From NCBI GenBank assembly GCA_902825845.1, contig CADECM010000024.1, positions 1-62,069 of the forward strand: a stretch of DNA of 62,069 bases, in the 5' to 3' direction. Both the position numbers and the translations under genes were made by a program. The notes below the pieces were generated by a model. The model was given only the letters and a program-made list of their open reading frames with translations, ran no database searches and had not been told where the DNA came from. Within the stretch, counting starts at the first letter, position 1, and every line of letters begins with the position of its first letter. This stretch comes from an uncultured beta proteobacterium (GTDB taxonomy: Bacteria > Pseudomonadota > Gammaproteobacteria > Burkholderiales > SG8-41). This document shows positions 17,650 through 27,535 of this stretch, in pieces.

Positions 17650-17666
17650 TGCACCTTTATCGTGCA
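17650..17666. promoter_or_regulatory. NtrC-like enhancer shared by porin and urtA
   Basis: TGCACC-N5-CGTGCA; compared with the NtrC consensus TGCACC-N5-GGTGCA only one base differs, and the core GCAC-N7-GTGC is exact. It lies roughly 185-215 bp from each of the two divergent sigma-54 elements, a usual enhancer distance. Confidence 0.6.
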
Positions 17667-17763
17667 GCCCCGGGCAATGGGCGGACACCAGCGCTCCCAC
17701 GACGCATGCGTCGAGGATCCTCTGCGGTCACGTCCAAGCGCTTGGGATAGAGCACTTTCACCA

Positions 17764-17783
17764 TTTAAATCAATAAGATATGT
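17764..17783 (+). promoter_or_regulatory. IHF-like site / AT-rich dispersed motif, copy c
   Basis: TTTAAATCAATAAGATATGT; AATCAATAAGATA differs from WATCAANNNNTTR at one position. It lies midway between the NtrC-like site and the urtA sigma-54 element, the usual place for IHF. Confidence 0.5.
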
Positions 17784-17877
17784 GTCACCTGTGGCGCTGA
17801 CATGGGGTCACGCGTCACTGCCGGTATGCGCCATTGCCCGCCGCATCCCATGGCCGGCAGTGATCGCCATCGAGGGC

Positions 17878-17893
17878 TGGCACGACTCCTGCT
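17878..17893 (+). promoter_or_regulatory. Putative sigma-54 promoter of the urt operon
   Basis: TGGCACGACTCCTGCT: the -24 box TGGCACG is perfect and GG-N10-GC spacing is exact. It lies about 80 bp before the urtA ATG. Confidence 0.7.
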
Positions 17894-17973
17894 TTAGCGG
17901 TGAATGCACTCACTTCGACCATGGCTTCGATGTGCGAACTGAATGTTTTCTCAATTAAAGGGAGCAAGCACAC

Positions 17974-19275
17974 ATGTTTCACCGCAGATCATTCCTTAAA
18001 CGTTTTTCAGCGCTGGCCAGCACGCTGGCGGTCACCGCCGCGGTAGGCCTGCAGGCACCGCAAGTTCACGCGCAGGGCAAAACCGTCAAGGTGGGCGTGC
18101 TGCATTCGTTGTCGGGCACCATGGCGATCAGCGAAACCGTGCTGAAGGATGTCGCCCTGATGGCGTTTGATGAAATTAACGCCAAGGGCGGCGTGATGGG
18201 CATGAAGATCGAGCCGGTGGTGGTGGACCCGGCATCGAACTGGCCGCTGTTTGCGGAAAAGGCGCGGCAGCTGATCACACAGGACAAGGTGGCTGTCGTG
18301 TTTGGCTGCTGGACCTCGGTGTCACGCAAATCGGTGCTGCCGGTGTTTGAGGAACTGAACAGCCTGCTGTTCTATCCGGTGCAGTACGAAGGCGAAGAAA
18401 TCTCACGCAACGTGTTCTACACCGGTGCCGCGCCCAATCAGCAGGCGATTCCCGCGGTTGAATACCTGATGAGCAAGGAAGGCGGCGCCGCCAAGCGCTG
18501 GGTGCTGCTGGGCACCGATTACGTGTATCCGCGCACCACCAACAAGATTCTGCGCGCGTTCCTGAAATCCAAAGGGGTTGCCGACAAGGACATTGACGAG
18601 AAGTACACGCCGTTCGGCCACAGCGACTATCAGACCATCGTTGCCAACATCAAGAAGTTTGCCGCCGGCGGCAAGACGGCGGTGGTATCCACCATCAACG
18701 GCGACTCCAACGTTCCGTTCTACAAGGAACTGGGCAATCAGGGCCTGAAGGCCACCGACGTGCCGGTCGTTGCCTTCTCGGTGGGTGAAGAAGAACTGCG
18801 CGGTGTGGATACCAAGCCTTTGGTAGGCCATCTGGCGGCGTGGAACTACTTCATGTCGATCAAGTCGCCGGCCAACACCGAGTTCACCAAGAAGTGGGCG
18901 GATTACGCCAAGAAAAAGGGCATTGCGGGGCACAAGGACAAGCCGCTGACCAACGATCCGATGGAAGCGACCTACATCGGCATCCATATGTGGAAGCAGG
19001 CGGTGGAAAAGGCGAAGTCGTTTGATGTGGCCAAAGTCAGCGTCGCCATGGGCGGGCAAACCTTCACCGCGCCTTCCGGCATCACCTCCACCATGGACCC
19101 GAAGAACCACCACTTGCACAAGGCTGTGTTCATCGGTGAGGTCAAAGCCGACGGCCAGTTCAATGTCGTGTGGAAGACCAAAGGCCCGGTGAAAGCGCAG
19201 CCGTGGAGCCCCTACATTCCCGGCAACGACAAGAAGAAGGACGAGCCGGCTTTGATGGCTGAAAAGAAGAAGTAA
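17974..19275 (+). CDS. urtA: Urea ABC transporter, periplasmic urea-binding protein
   Basis: 433 residues, type I periplasmic binding fold of the branched-chain amino acid/amide family. It starts with a twin-arginine-like MFHRRSFLKRFSAL and a signal ending VHAQG. The UrtA hallmarks are KVGVLHSLSGTMAISE, VFGCWTSVSRKSVLPVFEE and LLFYPVQYEGEE, which line the urea site in the family. The ligand is urea (or short amides), passed to UrtBC. AAAGGGAG precedes the ATG. It is first gene of the urt-ure set, behind a sigma-54-like promoter. A hairpin follows its stop, so UrtA is probably made in excess over the membrane parts. Confidence 0.95.
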   Translation: MFHRRSFLKRFSALASTLAVTAAVGLQAPQVHAQGKTVKVGVLHSLSGTMAISETVLKDVALMAFDEINAKGGVMGMKIEPVVVDPASNWPLFAEKARQLITQDKVAVVFGCWTSVSRKSVLPVFEELNSLLFYPVQYEGEEISRNVFYTGAAPNQQAIPAVEYLMSKEGGAAKRWVLLGTDYVYPRTTNKILRAFLKSKGVADKDIDEKYTPFGHSDYQTIVANIKKFAAGGKTAVVSTINGDSNVPFYKELGNQGLKATDVPVVAFSVGEEELRGVDTKPLVGHLAAWNYFMSIKSPANTEFTKKWADYAKKKGIAGHKDKPLTNDPMEATYIGIHMWKQAVEKAKSFDVAKVSVAMGGQTFTAPSGITSTMDPKNHHLHKAVFIGEVKADGQFNVVWKTKGPVKAQPWSPYIPGNDKKKDEPALMAEKKK

Positions 19276-19289
19276 CGAGCGTTTGTGAC

Positions 19290-19309
19290 GGCAGAGCGCA
19301 GGCTCTGCC
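19290..19309 (+). terminator. Hairpin after urtA
   Basis: GGCAGAGC-GCAG-GCTCTGCC, an eight-base perfect stem with a four-base loop 14 bp after the urtA stop. It can protect the urtA 3' end or pause transcription. Confidence 0.6.
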
Positions 19310-19315
19310 GTGCAC

Positions 19316-19354
19316 AAAAAGGGGGCTTCCTGGGTTTTCTAGAGGCTCCCTTTT
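19316..19354 (+). terminator. Attenuator-like hairpin with T-run before urtB
   Basis: AAAAAGGGGGCTTCC pairs imperfectly with GAGGCTCCCTTTTT. The T-run ends one base before the urtB ATG at 19356, leaving no room for a separate ribosome binding site, so the structure could tune urtB expression both by termination and by folding. Confidence 0.6.
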
Positions 19355-19355
19355 T

Positions 19356-20963
19356 ATGCGCGGCAAAAACTCAAAAATCACCAAATTGGTGCTCGCGGGC
19401 GCCCTGTTTGCGTGCCTGATCGGTGTGTTGCGCCCTGCTTTGGCGCTCGATCGTGCCGCCATGGAGAAACTCGCGCTGGGCGACGGGGATGAACGCCTGG
19501 AGGGCATTGCCGCGCTCGTTGCCGAGGGCGATCCGCGCGCAGGCGCCGTGCTGGGTGCACTCGCGGACGGTGAAATGCAAACAGCCTCGAAGCGCATCCT
19601 CATCGTCAAGGGCGATGATGCGACGGACGCGGTGACGGGCGAAAAAATCGCGCCCCTGCCCGCCGAGCGCGAGGATGTGATGGTCAACAACCGTCTACGC
19701 GGCGCGGTGCAGGACGCATTGGCGGCGCTGAAACTGGTTTCCCCGGATCGCGACATTCGCTTTGCCGCGGCCAAGGAACTGGCGGGCGGTACCGTTGCCG
19801 GCATGTTGCCGTTGGTAAAAAAAGCGTTGGCAAAAGAACGCGATGCCGAAATACGCGAACTGCTGGTGCATACCGCGGCATCGCTGGAATTGAAGGCGGA
19901 TGACATTCAGACACGACTGGCCGCGGTTCGAACGCTGGGCCTGTCCGGCAGCGGCAACGCCAAACGCCTGTTGCTGTCGGTGCTCGAAAGCGAAACCAAT
20001 GACGATGTGCGGGTCGAAGCGAAACAAAGCCTGGCCCAGGTGAACGACCGGCTGGCATGGGGCGAGCGCGCGGGGTTGCTGTTCGCCGGCATCAGTCTGG
20101 GTTCCATTCTGCTGCTGGCCGCGCTGGGCCTGGCGATAACCTACGGCCTGATGGGTGTGATCAACATGGCGCATGGCGAGTTGATCATGATCGGTGCCTA
20201 CGCCACGTATGTGGTGCAAAACCTGTTCAAGGCGCATTTGCCGGCAGCGTTCGACGCGTATCTATTGTGTGCCGTGCCGGTGGCGTTCGCCGCTTCCGCG
20301 CTGGTCGGCATGGTGCTCGAACGTTCGGTGATCCGCTGGTTGTACGGGCGGCCCCTGGAAACGCTGCTCGCCACCTGGGGCATCAGTCTGGTGCTGATCC
20401 AGGCGGTGCGTACTCTGTTCGGTGCGCAGAACGTGCAGGTCGAGAATCCGGCGTTCATGTCGGGCGGCGTCGAAATACTGGCCAACGTCGTGCTGCCGTG
20501 GAGCCGCATTGTGATTGTGCTGTTTGCGGGCGCCGTGCTGGCCGGCGTGTGGCTGTTGCTCACGCGCACGCGGTTGGGGCTGTTTGTGCGCGGCGTGACC
20601 CAGAATCGTGCGATGGCGTCGTGCGTGGGTGTGCCTACCGCGCGCGTGGATACGCTGGCGTTCGGGCTGGGCTCGGGCATTGCCGGTCTTGCAGGCTGCG
20701 CGCTGTCGCAGATCGGCAATGTGGGCCCTGATCTTGGCCAATCGTACATTGTTGATTCGTTCATGGTGGTGGTGCTCGGTGGCGTGGGGCAACTTGCAGG
20801 CACGGTGTACGCCGCGCTGGGCCTGGGCTTTGCCAACAAGCTGCTGGAATCGTGGTCCGGCGCGGTGCTCGCCAAGATCGTGGTGCTGGTATTCATCATC
20901 ATCTTCATCCAGAAGCGGCCGCAGGGCATGTTCGCGCTCAAGGGCCGATCGGTGGAAACATGA
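19356..20963 (+). CDS. urtB: Urea ABC transporter permease UrtB
   Basis: 535 residues, longer than LivH-type permeases because of a periplasmic N-terminal extension: signal-like segment ending RPALALD, then about 200 helical residues with HEAT-like repeats (RLAAVRTLGLSGSGNAKRLLLS). Typical of UrtB. The membrane part starts near residue 240 (AGLLFAGISLGSILLLAALGL) with the signature ITYGLMGVINMAHGELIMIGAY. UrtB and UrtC form the urea channel. The ATG follows the T-run of the preceding hairpin and its stop overlaps urtC by ATGA. Confidence 0.94.
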   Translation: MRGKNSKITKLVLAGALFACLIGVLRPALALDRAAMEKLALGDGDERLEGIAALVAEGDPRAGAVLGALADGEMQTASKRILIVKGDDATDAVTGEKIAPLPAEREDVMVNNRLRGAVQDALAALKLVSPDRDIRFAAAKELAGGTVAGMLPLVKKALAKERDAEIRELLVHTAASLELKADDIQTRLAAVRTLGLSGSGNAKRLLLSVLESETNDDVRVEAKQSLAQVNDRLAWGERAGLLFAGISLGSILLLAALGLAITYGLMGVINMAHGELIMIGAYATYVVQNLFKAHLPAAFDAYLLCAVPVAFAASALVGMVLERSVIRWLYGRPLETLLATWGISLVLIQAVRTLFGAQNVQVENPAFMSGGVEILANVVLPWSRIVIVLFAGAVLAGVWLLLTRTRLGLFVRGVTQNRAMASCVGVPTARVDTLAFGLGSGIAGLAGCALSQIGNVGPDLGQSYIVDSFMVVVLGGVGQLAGTVYAALGLGFANKLLESWSGAVLAKIVVLVFIIIFIQKRPQGMFALKGRSVET

Positions 20964-22060
20964 GCGGGCCACTGGGCAATGCCTTCACCCGTTTGTATGG
21001 GGCACGCGGCTGGGCCGTGCTGACGCTGTGCGGCATGATACTGTTCGTGGTGTTTCCGCTCCTCAATCTGGCAGTTCCGGCGGGGAGCGCCTTTCACGTT
21101 TCCGCCTACTGGGTCACGCTTATCGGGAAGATCATGTGCTTCGCCATCGTCGCGGTGGCGATGGACTTGATCTGGGGCTACTGCGGCATTCTGTCACTGG
21201 GGCACGGCCTGTTTTTTGCGCTGGGCGGCTACGGCATGGGCATGTATCTGATGCGCCAGATCGGCCGCGACGGCCAGTACCGCTCCGACCTGCCCGATTT
21301 CATGGTGTTTCTCGACTGGAAGCAATTGCCATGGCACTGGTGGAACAGCGACAGCTTTGCCTGGGCGCTGTTTCTGGCGGTGGCGGTGCCCGGGGTGCTG
21401 GCGTTTGTCTTTGGCTACTTCGCTTTTCGCTCGCGCATCAAGGGCGTGTATTTTTCGATCATCACCCAGGCGCTGACCTTTGCCGCCATGCTGCTGTTTT
21501 TCCGCAATGAAACCGGCTTTGGCGGCAACAACGGCTTTACCGACTTCAAGCGCATTCTGGGTTATAGCATCACCACGCCGGAAACACGCATGGTGCTGTT
21601 CACCGTAACCGCTGCCGTGCTGATCGCCACGCTGCTGCTGGGGCGCTATCTGGTCACCTCCAAATTCGGCCGCGTACTCGCCGCGATTCGCGACGCCGAG
21701 CAACGCGTGATGTTCTGCGGCTACAACACGCTGCACTACAAATTGTTCGTGTGGACGCTGTCGGCGGTGTTGTGCGGCATTGCCGGTGCGCTGTATGTGA
21801 CGCAGGTGGGCATCATCAACCCGGGTGAAATGTCGCCGGCGAATTCGATCGAGATCGCCATCTGGGTGGCCGTGGGCGGTCGCGGCACGCTGGTCGGCGC
21901 CATCGTCGGCGCCGGCGTGGTCAACGGCGCGAAGAGTTTCTTCACCCAGGCGTTTCCCGAGTACTGGCTGTATGTGCTGGGGATGATGTTCATCCTGGTC
22001 ACGCTGTTCCTGCCGCAAGGCATCGTCGGCCTGCTCAACAAATCGCGGACGGCGCGCTGA
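20960..22060 (+). CDS. urtC: Urea ABC transporter permease UrtC
   Basis: 366 residues, LivM-like permease. Conserved segments: MDLIWGYCGILSLGHGLFFALGGY, the coupling region AIRDAEQRVMFCGYNT, and WVAVGGRGTLVGAIVGA. An UrtC-type insertion (GRDGQYRSDLPDFMVFLDW) lies between the early spans. The ATG at 20960 overlaps the urtB stop; its own stop shares one base with the urtD start (TGATG). Confidence 0.94.
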   Translation: MSGPLGNAFTRLYGARGWAVLTLCGMILFVVFPLLNLAVPAGSAFHVSAYWVTLIGKIMCFAIVAVAMDLIWGYCGILSLGHGLFFALGGYGMGMYLMRQIGRDGQYRSDLPDFMVFLDWKQLPWHWWNSDSFAWALFLAVAVPGVLAFVFGYFAFRSRIKGVYFSIITQALTFAAMLLFFRNETGFGGNNGFTDFKRILGYSITTPETRMVLFTVTAAVLIATLLLGRYLVTSKFGRVLAAIRDAEQRVMFCGYNTLHYKLFVWTLSAVLCGIAGALYVTQVGIINPGEMSPANSIEIAIWVAVGGRGTLVGAIVGAGVVNGAKSFFTQAFPEYWLYVLGMMFILVTLFLPQGIVGLLNKSRTAR

Positions 22061-22887
22061 TGGCGGCGATCACATCCACGCGCGACGGTGAAGACGATCC
22101 GATTTCGTCCTACAGTCACGTTTTCACACCGGGAGAGCTTGACGCATCACACGGCGTGGTGCTCTATCTGGATAACATCAGCGTCAGCTTTGACGGCTTC
22201 AAGGCGCTCAACAACCTGTCGCTGGCCATCGACGATGGCGAACTGCGCTGCGTGATCGGCCCCAACGGCGCCGGCAAGACCACCATGATGGATGTCATCA
22301 CCGGTAAGACACGCCCCGATTCCGGCACCGCCTTCTTTGGGCAAACTATTGATTTAAAACAATATTCTGAAGTGCAAATTGCGCAAGCGGGGATTGGCCG
22401 CAAATTCCAGAAGCCCACCATCTTTGAGCATCACACGGTGTTCGAAAACCTCGAACTGGCGATGAAGGCCGACAAGCGCGTGGCGAAGACCCTGTTCGCG
22501 CGCCTGAACAGCGCGCAACGTGACCGCATCGCCGAAATGCTCACGCTGATACGCCTCACCGACAGCGAGCGGCGGATTGCGGGCCTGCTGTCGCACGGCC
22601 AGAAGCAGTGGCTGGAAATCGGCATGCTGCTGATGCAGGAACCCCGGCTGCTGCTGCTGGACGAGCCGGTGGCGGGCATGAGTGACGATGAAACCGAACG
22701 CACCGCGGAATTGTTTCTGACCCTGGCCGGCAAACATTCGCTGGTGGTGGTCGAGCACGACATGGCGTTCGTCGAAAAAATCGCGCGCAAGGTGACAGTG
22801 CTGCACGAAGGCAGTGTCATAGCCGAGGGCGCGATGGACGAAGTGCAGAACGATCCGCGCGTGATCGAAGTGTATCTGGGACGCTAA
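22060..22887 (+). CDS. urtD: Urea ABC transporter ATP-binding protein UrtD
   Basis: 275 residues, LivG-like ATPase. Walker A GPNGAGKT at 67-74, signature loop LSHGQKQWLEIG, Walker B LLLLDEP followed by VAGMSDDET, the UrtD form. It has a 30-residue N-terminal extension before the first strand. It pairs with UrtE as the motor of the urea importer. The coding sequence contains dispersed motif copy d at 22341-22360. Confidence 0.94.
   Translation: MAAITSTRDGEDDPISSYSHVFTPGELDASHGVVLYLDNISVSFDGFKALNNLSLAIDDGELRCVIGPNGAGKTTMMDVITGKTRPDSGTAFFGQTIDLKQYSEVQIAQAGIGRKFQKPTIFEHHTVFENLELAMKADKRVAKTLFARLNSAQRDRIAEMLTLIRLTDSERRIAGLLSHGQKQWLEIGMLLMQEPRLLLLDEPVAGMSDDETERTAELFLTLAGKHSLVVVEHDMAFVEKIARKVTVLHEGSVIAEGAMDEVQNDPRVIEVYLGR
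22341..22360 (-). repeat. AT-rich dispersed motif, copy d (inside urtD)
   Basis: Minus strand GTTTTAAATCAATAGTTTGC; contains AATCAATAGTTTG, an exact WATCAANNNNTTR match within coding sequence. Confidence 0.4.
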
Positions 22888-22888
22888 A

Positions 22889-23581
22889 GTGCTAACCGTC
22901 ACCGGACTCAATCAATACTATGGCGGCAGCCATATCCTGCGCAATCTGGCGTTTGAGGTGCCGGCGGGCAAGGTCACCGTGCTGCTGGGCCGCAACGGTG
23001 TGGGCAAGACCACGCTGCTCAAATCGCTGATGGGGCTGGTGTCCACCAAAAGCGGCACCATTACCTTCGGCGGCAAGGACCTCACCCACGCCGCGCCGTA
23101 TGAGCGCGCGCGCGCCGGCCTCGGCTATGTACCGCAGGGGCGCGATATTTTTCCGCGCCTCACCGTGGCGGAAAACCTCGATATGGGGCTGGCCACGCTG
23201 CCGCGCGGCGCGAAAATGCCTGAACGCATCCACGACATGTTCCCGGTGCTCAAGCAGATGATGAAGCGGCGCGGCGGCGATTTGTCGGGCGGGCAGCAAC
23301 AGCAGCTGGCGATCGGCCGCGCGCTGGCGATGAACCCGAAACTGCTGATACTCGACGAGCCGACGGAAGGCATCCAGCCCTCGATCATCAAGGACATTGA
23401 GCGCGTGATCCGCATGCTGGCGGGCAGCGGCGACATGGCGATTCTGCTGTGCGAACAGTATTACGATTTCGCGCGCTCGCTGGCCGACCAGTATCTGGTG
23501 ATGGAGCGCGGCGAAATCATTGCGTGCGGCGCGGGCAGCGACATGGACAAGAACGACGTGCGGGCGCTGCTGGCGGTATGA
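22889..23581 (+). CDS. urtE: Urea ABC transporter ATP-binding protein UrtE
   Basis: 230 residues, LivF-like ATPase. Walker A GRNGVGKT at 34-41, Q-loop region VPQGRDIFPRLTV, signature LSGGQQQQLAIGR, Walker B LLILDEPTEG, all as in UrtE. It starts with GTG two bases after the urtD stop. The stop is eight bases before the ureD start, so urt and ure genes probably form one transcript. Confidence 0.94.
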   Translation: MLTVTGLNQYYGGSHILRNLAFEVPAGKVTVLLGRNGVGKTTLLKSLMGLVSTKSGTITFGGKDLTHAAPYERARAGLGYVPQGRDIFPRLTVAENLDMGLATLPRGAKMPERIHDMFPVLKQMMKRRGGDLSGGQQQQLAIGRALAMNPKLLILDEPTEGIQPSIIKDIERVIRMLAGSGDMAILLCEQYYDFARSLADQYLVMERGEIIACGAGSDMDKNDVRALLAV

Positions 23582-23588
23582 TGGTCCC

Positions 23589-24440
23589 ATGCAGATTACA
23601 GAACCCCCGTTTACCGCAACCTGGCGCGCGCATCTTGCGCTCGACTACGAACGGCGCGCCGTGGACGGCAGTGAGCGCACCGTCCTCGCCGCGCGCCGCC
23701 ACGACGGGCCGCTGGTGGTGCAAAAACCGCTGTATCCCGAAGGGGACGCGGTGTGCCACGGCATCATCGTGCATCCGCCCGCGGGCATCGTCGGCGGCGA
23801 CCAGCTTGAAATGGATGTTGCTGTCGGTCCTCGCGGGCACGCGCTGCTGACCACGCCGGGCGCGGGCAAATGGTACCGGTCTGCGGGCGCATGGGCACAA
23901 CAGCACAACCGGTTCGCGGTGCGCGACGCGGCAATCCTGGAGTGGCTGCCGCAGGAAACGATAGTGTTCAATGGCGCGCTTGCCCGCCTGAGCACGGAAG
24001 TGCACCTGGGCGAGGACGCGCGATACGTGGGCTGGGAGGTGTTGTGCCTGGGACGTGGCGCAGGGGAACGTTTTGAGCGGGGCCAGTGCCATGCCGGCAT
24101 GTCGGTGTATCGCGGCGGCAAGCCGTTGTGGATCGAGCGCGGCCGCATCGAGGCCGGCGGTGTGCTGATGCGCGCGGCGGCGGGCCTCAATGGCAAAACG
24201 GTGTGCGGGACGATGGTTGCGGCCGCGGAAAATGCCGGCGCGGTGGATTTCAATGCCTGCCGGGCGCTGACGTCCAAAGCGGGCGACACCGCCGTGACAC
24301 GTTTGCCCGGTATCGTGGTGGCCCGTTACCTCGGTGATTCGAGCGAAGCGGCAAAGGCGTATTTTATGGGGGTGTGGGCCCATCTGCGGCCCGTGCTGGC
24401 CGGTCGCGCCGCGGTCGCGCCGCGCATCTGGAATACCTGA
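23589..24440 (+). CDS. ureD: Urease accessory protein UreD
   Basis: 283 residues. UreD/UreH scaffold: VQKPLYPEGDAVCHGIIVHPPAGIVGGDQLE, then TTPGAGKWYRS and LPQETIVFNGA are family signatures. With UreF and UreG it forms the complex that loads nickel into apo-urease. The ATG at 23589 begins just after the urtE stop and no strong ribosome binding site is seen, which fits translational coupling. ureA follows nine bases after its stop. Confidence 0.93.
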   Translation: MQITEPPFTATWRAHLALDYERRAVDGSERTVLAARRHDGPLVVQKPLYPEGDAVCHGIIVHPPAGIVGGDQLEMDVAVGPRGHALLTTPGAGKWYRSAGAWAQQHNRFAVRDAAILEWLPQETIVFNGALARLSTEVHLGEDARYVGWEVLCLGRGAGERFERGQCHAGMSVYRGGKPLWIERGRIEAGGVLMRAAAGLNGKTVCGTMVAAAENAGAVDFNACRALTSKAGDTAVTRLPGIVVARYLGDSSEAAKAYFMGVWAHLRPVLAGRAAVAPRIWNT

Positions 24441-24449
24441 GGAAGAATC

Positions 24450-24752
24450 GTGGAACTGACACCCAGAGAAAAAGACAAACTGCTGATTTTCACCGCGGGC
24501 CTGCTCGCCGAGCGGCGCAAGGCGCGCGGCCTGAAACTGAATTATCCGGAGGCGGTGGCGTTGATCAGCGCGGCGATCATGGAAGGCGCGCGCGATGGCA
24601 AATCCGTCTCCGAGCTGATGGGCTGGGGCGCTACCCTGCTCTCCCGCGATGAGGTGATGGAGGGCGTGCCGGAAATGATCCCCGAGATCCAGATCGAGGC
24701 GACGTTTCCGGACGGCACCAAGCTGGTCACCGTGCATAACCCGATTATTTAA
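24450..24752 (+). CDS. ureA: Urease gamma subunit
   Basis: 100 residues, the standard UreA length. It opens [23 protein letters not shown] and contains [24 protein letters not shown] and [14 protein letters not shown]. It starts with GTG; GAGGAAG lies just upstream. It forms the (UreA-UreB-UreC)3 holoenzyme. Confidence 0.96.
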   Translation: MELTPREKDKLLIFTAGLLAERRKARGLKLNYPEAVALISAAIMEGARDGKSVSELMGWGATLLSRDEVMEGVPEMIPEIQIEATFPDGTKLVTVHNPII

Positions 24753-24779
24753 ACCCAAACCCTATCCCGTAGTCGAACA

Positions 24780-24799
24780 GGGGAACCCTACGGTTCCCC
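24780..24799 (+). terminator. Hairpin between ureA and ureB
   Basis: GGGGAACC-CTAC-GGTTCCCC, an eight-base perfect stem in the 88-bp gap. There is no T-run, so it more likely affects mRNA processing or stability than termination. Confidence 0.45.
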
Positions 24800-24840
24800 C
24801 GTTACCCCCTCCCCAACCAAAAACCCAGGATCGCACAATC

Positions 24841-25146
24841 ATGATTCCCGGCGAAATGCAGGTGGCGCAAGGCGAGATCGAAATCAATGCCGGCCGCGCC
24901 ACCGTGACGATCGAAGTAACCAACAATGGCGACCGTCCGGTGCAGGTCGGATCGCATTATCATTTTTTCGAGGCCAATCAGGCGCTTCAGTTTGACCGCG
25001 AGGAAACGCGCGGCTTTCGTCTGAACATTGCCGCCGGCACGGCGGTGCGCTTTGAGCCGGGGCAATCGCGAACGGTGGAGCTGGTGGCGCTGGCCGGCGC
25101 ACGCAAGGTGTATGGGTTTGCCGGTAAAATCATGGGGAAGCTGTGA
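24841..25146 (+). CDS. ureB: Urease beta subunit
   Basis: 101 residues, standard for Ure[37 protein letters not shown], and the C-terminal [16 protein letters not shown]. It is one base from the ureC start region (stop 25144-25146, ureC ATG 25148), so translation is likely coupled. The start has no strong ribosome binding site beyond GGATCG upstream. Confidence 0.96.
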   Translation: MIPGEMQVAQGEIEINAGRATVTIEVTNNGDRPVQVGSHYHFFEANQALQFDREETRGFRLNIAAGTAVRFEPGQSRTVELVALAGARKVYGFAGKIMGKL

Positions 25147-25147
25147 C

Positions 25148-26845
<1,698 letters not shown>

Positions 26846-26894
26846 AACGAGCATTCCGGCAAACCATGATTACAGCCACAAATCGGCCCTTCAT

Positions 26895-26973
26895 GTCGTT
26901 CCCGCGCAGGCGGGAACCCATAACGCCGTGGCATTTGAGTTCCTGCATGGATTCCCGCCTGCGCGGGAATGAC
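26895..26973. repeat. Inverted pair of 25-bp REP-like repeats between ureC and ureE
   Basis: GTCGTTCCCGCGCAGGCGGG at 26895 onward (to 26919) and its inverted copy GGATTCCCGCCTGCGCGGGA at 26949 onward (to 26973); each is itself palindromic. The reverse complement of the right copy differs from the left at two positions by eye. The 29-bp spacer has no feature. Such repeats are dispersed widely in proteobacterial genomes. Confidence 0.75.
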
Positions 26974-27016
26974 ACCATTGTTTGGCGCGCGCGCGTTCCC
27001 GGCGTGGAATGGCACG

Positions 27017-27508
27017 ATGCTTGAGTTCGCAGCCAAGGCGCCAAGGGACGCGCGAGCGACGGGTCAGTTGCACCTGCCTTTCGACCTGCGCCAGAAAAGC
27101 CGCCTTCGCACCAAACTAGCAGATGGCGAGGACGCGTGGCTGCTGCTGCCGCGCGGCGACATCCTGCGCGGTGGTGACAAACTGCTGGCCAGCGATGGGC
27201 GCATCGTCGAAGTGATCGCGCAGCCCGAAGATGTGCTGCATGTGAAATGCGCCGATGCCACGGCGCTTGCGCGCGCGGCCTATCACCTCGGCAACCGCCA
27301 TGTGGCGGTGCAGGTGGGCGACGGTTTCTTGCGTATTGCGGCGGATCATGTGCTGGCGCAAATGCTCGAAGGCCTCGGCGCGACGCTGACGCCGATGCAT
27401 GCGCCATTCGAACCCGAGGCCGGCGCCTATGGTGCGGCCGGCGGTCATCATCACGGCACATTGGGCGCGCGCGCCGGCCGCATTCACGAGTATCAAAAAA
27501 TTGTTTAA
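27017..27508 (+). CDS. ureE: Urease accessory protein UreE (nickel chaperone)
   Basis: 163 residues. N-terminal UreE domain ([28 protein letters not shown]), then the metal-binding domain with [11 protein letters not shown] (the conserved His) and FEPEAGAY, and a short His tail GGHHHGTLG rather than a long His stretch. It delivers nickel to the UreDFG complex. I chose the ATG at 27017; the frame is open 16 codons upstream across REP-adjacent sequence. Its stop lies within dispersed motif copy e. Confidence 0.92.
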   Translation: MLEFAAKAPRDARATGQLHLPFDLRQKSRLRTKLADGEDAWLLLPRGDILRGGDKLLASDGRIVEVIAQPEDVLHVKCADATALARAAYHLGNRHVAVQVGDGFLRIAADHVLAQMLEGLGATLTPMHAPFEPEAGAYGAAGGHHHGTLGARAGRIHEYQKIV

Positions 27509-27523
27509 AAACAAATATTTACA
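27504..27523 (+). repeat. AT-rich dispersed motif, copy e (ureE-ureF junction)
   Basis: TTTAAAAACAAATATTTACA overlaps the ureE stop codon and ends 12 bp before the ureF GTG. Confidence 0.45.
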
Positions 27524-27535
27524 TAAGGCCATGCG

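Larger units (their letters stand above)
17374..17973. other. 600-bp divergent control region between porin and urtA
   Basis: No gene is supported here. From left to right it holds a short inverted repeat (GGTGC...GCACC, 17421-17437), a sigma-54-like element for the porin (17449-17464), a perfect small palindrome (17497-17511), an NtrC-like palindrome (17650-17666), an IHF-like site (17764-17783) and a sigma-54-like element for urtA (17878-17893). Confidence 0.6.
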
